Assembly: GCF_000025985.1 (NCBI RefSeq)
Contig: NC_003228.3
Span: 1,984,001-2,048,000 of the forward strand
Direction of reading: 5' to 3'
DNA length: 64,000 nucleotides
DNA from: Bacteroides fragilis NCTC 9343
Lineage (GTDB): Bacteria > Bacteroidota > Bacteroidia > Bacteroidales > Bacteroidaceae
Position 1 is the first letter of the stretch, and every line of letters begins with the position of its first letter. Below, one piece after another: positions 62,307 through 64,000 of the stretch. The notes beneath the pieces were generated by a model. It had not been told where the DNA came from. It saw nothing but the letters and a program-made list of their open reading frames with translations, and did not search any database. The position numbers and the translations under genes were made by a program.

Positions 62307-64000
62307 TCACTTGTCCTTAATCAGATGCGACAGCTCCGGATCAGCCTTGATGCGCCCGATTTCGTCAGCGACAATCTGCCTGACCTCGCTCTTGATGCGG
62401 TAGTAGTTGGCGTCGATCTGCTGCTGCATGGTGTCGTTGCCATCCTTGTCGGTGAAGTCGATGATCTGCGGTATCTTCACGTAGCGGGCGGTCTCCCGCC
62501 TGACCTGCTCGTTATCCACTACAATCTCGGCATGGAAAATCTTCTGCTCGATGCGCTCGTCGAAATTGTCGGCTACCGCACCGACGAACATACCCTGCGT
62601 GAGGTTGGAAATCTTGCTCGCCGGGATAAGGCTGTCCATCTGGGTGTTGATGGAGACGGAGGTCTCGTTCCGGTTGATGGTCATGTTCTGCCGTTTCTGC
62701 AAGACCTTGCCGAAACGCTCGGACAGTGTCTTGGCGGTTTCGGCAACTACCTGACCTGCAAATACATTGCCGACGGTATTACAGATTACAGCGGACTCTT
62801 TGTCTCCGTAATCACGCTTCAACTGGCTAAAATCCTGAAAGCCGAGCATGACGGCTACCTTGTTGCTTCGGGCGGTGGCAATCAGGTTATCCAGCCCACG
62901 CATGTAGATGGTGGGCAGCTCGTCGATAATCACGGCGGATTTGAGCCGTTTCTTCTTGTTGATGAGCTTCACGATGCGGGAGTTGTACAGTCCCAACGCC
63001 GCCCCGTAAATGCCCTGCCTGTCGGGATTGTTACCGACTACCAGCACTTTCGGCTCTTCGGGATTGTTGATGTCGAGGGTGAAATCGTCCGCCGTCATCA
63101 CCCAATAGAGAGCCGGGGAAATCATGCGGGAAAGCGGTATCTTGGCACTGGCAATCTGCCCCTGCAACTGCTCCACCGCCGAGGATTCCCATGCGTCCAT
63201 AAAGGGAGAAAGGTAGTTCTCCAGCTCCGGATACGAGGTGAGGATAGGGAAAATGTCGGCGTACTTGCGGTTCAGGAACTCGATGGCATGGGGAAAGGTG
63301 CAATACTTGCCGTTCTTGTAGATTTTGAGATACCATATAATACTGGCTAACAGAATGATAGGCGATTCCACGAAGAAGTCGCCCTGCTTGGAAATCCACG
63401 TGCGGTTCAAATTTAACATAATCGTGTAGGCACTCTCGTAGGCATCGGATATGTCGGTCATGAAGTCCGGGTGGATGGGGTTGCAGCGGTGGCTCTCCCT
63501 CGGGTTGTCGAAGTTTATCACGTAGAACTTGGGCTTGACCTTGTAGCCGTCCAAATGGGCGAGCAAGTGGTTGTAGGCTATCTCGGAGAGGTCGGGGTAC
63601 TTGAAATCATACAGGAAAAGCGAATAGCCCTTCTCGATGGTCTGTTTTATGTACTGGTTGATTATCGCATAGGACTTGCCCGAACCGGGCGTGCCCAAGA
63701 CCATCGTCGCACGGAAGGGATTGACAAGGTTGATCCATCCGTCATACGCCCTGCCCCTGAACCAGAAGCGGGTGCGGAGGTTGACGGAATACTCGTTCTC
63801 CTTCAGCTCGGTCTCCTGCATGAAGGATTCGTTCTCGACGTTGAACACGTCTTCGAGCAGGTCGGTCTTCAGCAGGCGGGACATCCACAGCCCCGCCATG
63901 AGCAGGCAGATATACCCGGCGGTAAGGGTGGCGATATACAGCACGGTGTCCGCCGGAAACGGCAGAGGAAGGGTGAGCAACCACCCGTTGCCGAAAAAGA
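62307..64000 (-). CDS. TraG/VirD4-type conjugal coupling protein (partial, N-terminus outside the window)
   Basis: The frame is open to the right edge, so the N-terminus is missing; about 564 residues are visible. A hydrophobic segment (TVLYIATLTAGYICLLMAGLW) comes first. The Walker A motif is GTPGSGKSYA and Walker B SAVIIDELPTIYMRG, in a TraG-D/VirD4-like ATPase of the type IV secretion coupling family; ATARSNKVAVMLGFQDFSQLK and GNVFAGQVVAETAKTLSERFGK fit the same family. It docks the relaxosome to the mating channel at the inner membrane. Bacteroides literature calls relatives MobC/TraG. It marks the transfer region that continues to the right. Confidence 0.88.
   Translation of the reverse strand, partial: FFGNGWLLTLPLPFPADTVLYIATLTAGYICLLMAGLWMSRLLKTDLLEDVFNVENESFMQETELKENEYSVNLRTRFWFRGRAYDGWINLVNPFRATMVLGTPGSGKSYAIINQYIKQTIEKGYSLFLYDFKYPDLSEIAYNHLLAHLDGYKVKPKFYVINFDNPRESHRCNPIHPDFMTDISDAYESAYTIMLNLNRTWISKQGDFFVESPIILLASIIWYLKIYKNGKYCTFPHAIEFLNRKYADIFPILTSYPELENYLSPFMDAWESSAVEQLQGQIASAKIPLSRMISPALYWVMTADDFTLDINNPEEPKVLVVGNNPDRQGIYGAALGLYNSRIVKLINKKKRLKSAVIIDELPTIYMRGLDNLIATARSNKVAVMLGFQDFSQLKRDYGDKESAVICNTVGNVFAGQVVAETAKTLSERFGKVLQKRQNMTINRNETSVSINTQMDSLIPASKISNLTQGMFVGAVADNFDERIEQKIFHAEIVVDNEQVRRETARYVKIPQIIDFTDKDGNDTMQQQIDANYYRIKSEVRQIVADEIGRIKADPELSHLIKDK

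Larger units (their letters stand above)
32700..64000. mobile_element. Integrative and conjugative element (left part; right end outside the window)
   Basis: The left boundary is placed near 32,700, where the AT-rich fucosidase remnant gives way to GC-rich DNA. The element carries conjugation and replication functions typical of Bacteroidales ICEs: RteC homologue, excisionase-like HTH proteins, primase/ATPase, TopB, DUF3945 protein and a TraG/VirD4 coupling protein. Cargo includes RnlAB and the immunity-gene cassette array, both visibly AT-rich against a GC-rich backbone. No element integrase is seen near the left end, so it should be at the right end. The exact attachment site could not be fixed. 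Confidence 0.8.

Overview
The window is chromosomal DNA of a gut Bacteroides-type bacterium (B. fragilis group or close relative). The evidence is three SusC/SusD outer-membrane pairs, a UpxY-type antiterminator, a nanLET-type sialic acid operon with a ROK regulator, -7 promoter boxes of the TAnnTTTG type, near-absence of Shine-Dalgarno sites, and a Bacteroidales conjugative element carrying an RteC homologue, TopB and a TraG-type coupling protein.

Layout. (1) 1-3,350: the start of an endonuclease G-like gene, a leucine-rich-repeat lipoprotein, a decayed tyrosine recombinase and tRNA-Thr(CGT). (2) 3,522-10,181: an exopolysaccharide or capsule export module (membrane nucleotide-sugar dehydratase, Wza-like exporter, Wzz-like chain-length protein, UpxY-like antiterminator, WbuC-like cupin) with no glycosyltransferases. 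(3) 10,178-15,524: sialic acid catabolism, with a ROK repressor divergent from nanL-nanE-nanT-yhcH. (4) 15,900-32,000: three SusC/SusD pairs. The first susC has an in-frame amber stop. Pairs 2 and 3 converge between 379-bp inverted repeats, and all three susC genes carry the same 13-bp motif upstream, which is the layout of an invertible or shuffling locus. (5) About 32,250-32,700: decayed chromosomal genes, including the last part of an alpha-L-fucosidase, apparently cut by the left end of an integrative element. (6) About 32,700-64,000, running off the right edge: a GC-rich integrative and conjugative element with membrane proteins (one Imm17-like), AraC and RteC regulators, excisionase-like HTH proteins, a primase/ATPase, a RibD/DHFR-like protein, an RnlAB toxin-antitoxin pair, topoisomerase III, a DUF3945 protein and the TraG/VirD4 coupling protein.

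The most interesting part is 47,319-61,790. A tyrosine recombinase with IntI-like sequence at its C-terminus is followed, in the same orientation, by 18 short AT-rich genes. Many are recognisable anti-toxin immunity families (Imm22, SUKH/SMI1-KNR4, Imm21, DUF4304), and they are separated by imperfectly palindromic sites of 56-65 bp. I recognise this as a recombinase-associated acquired interbacterial defence (rAID) cluster, a class reported in Bacteroidales. Reading the sites closely shows that each of the first 14 genes is flanked by its own short inverted arms (TTA-N5-8 before the gene, the complement ending in TAA after it). The arms therefore belong to the gene and not to the junction. The hairpin cores differ in sequence but keep pairing, and the clearest ones carry one unpaired base in the 5' arm. 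This is the cassette logic of integrons (attC sites), and it implies a functionally analogous gene-capture system for toxin immunity genes riding on a conjugative element.
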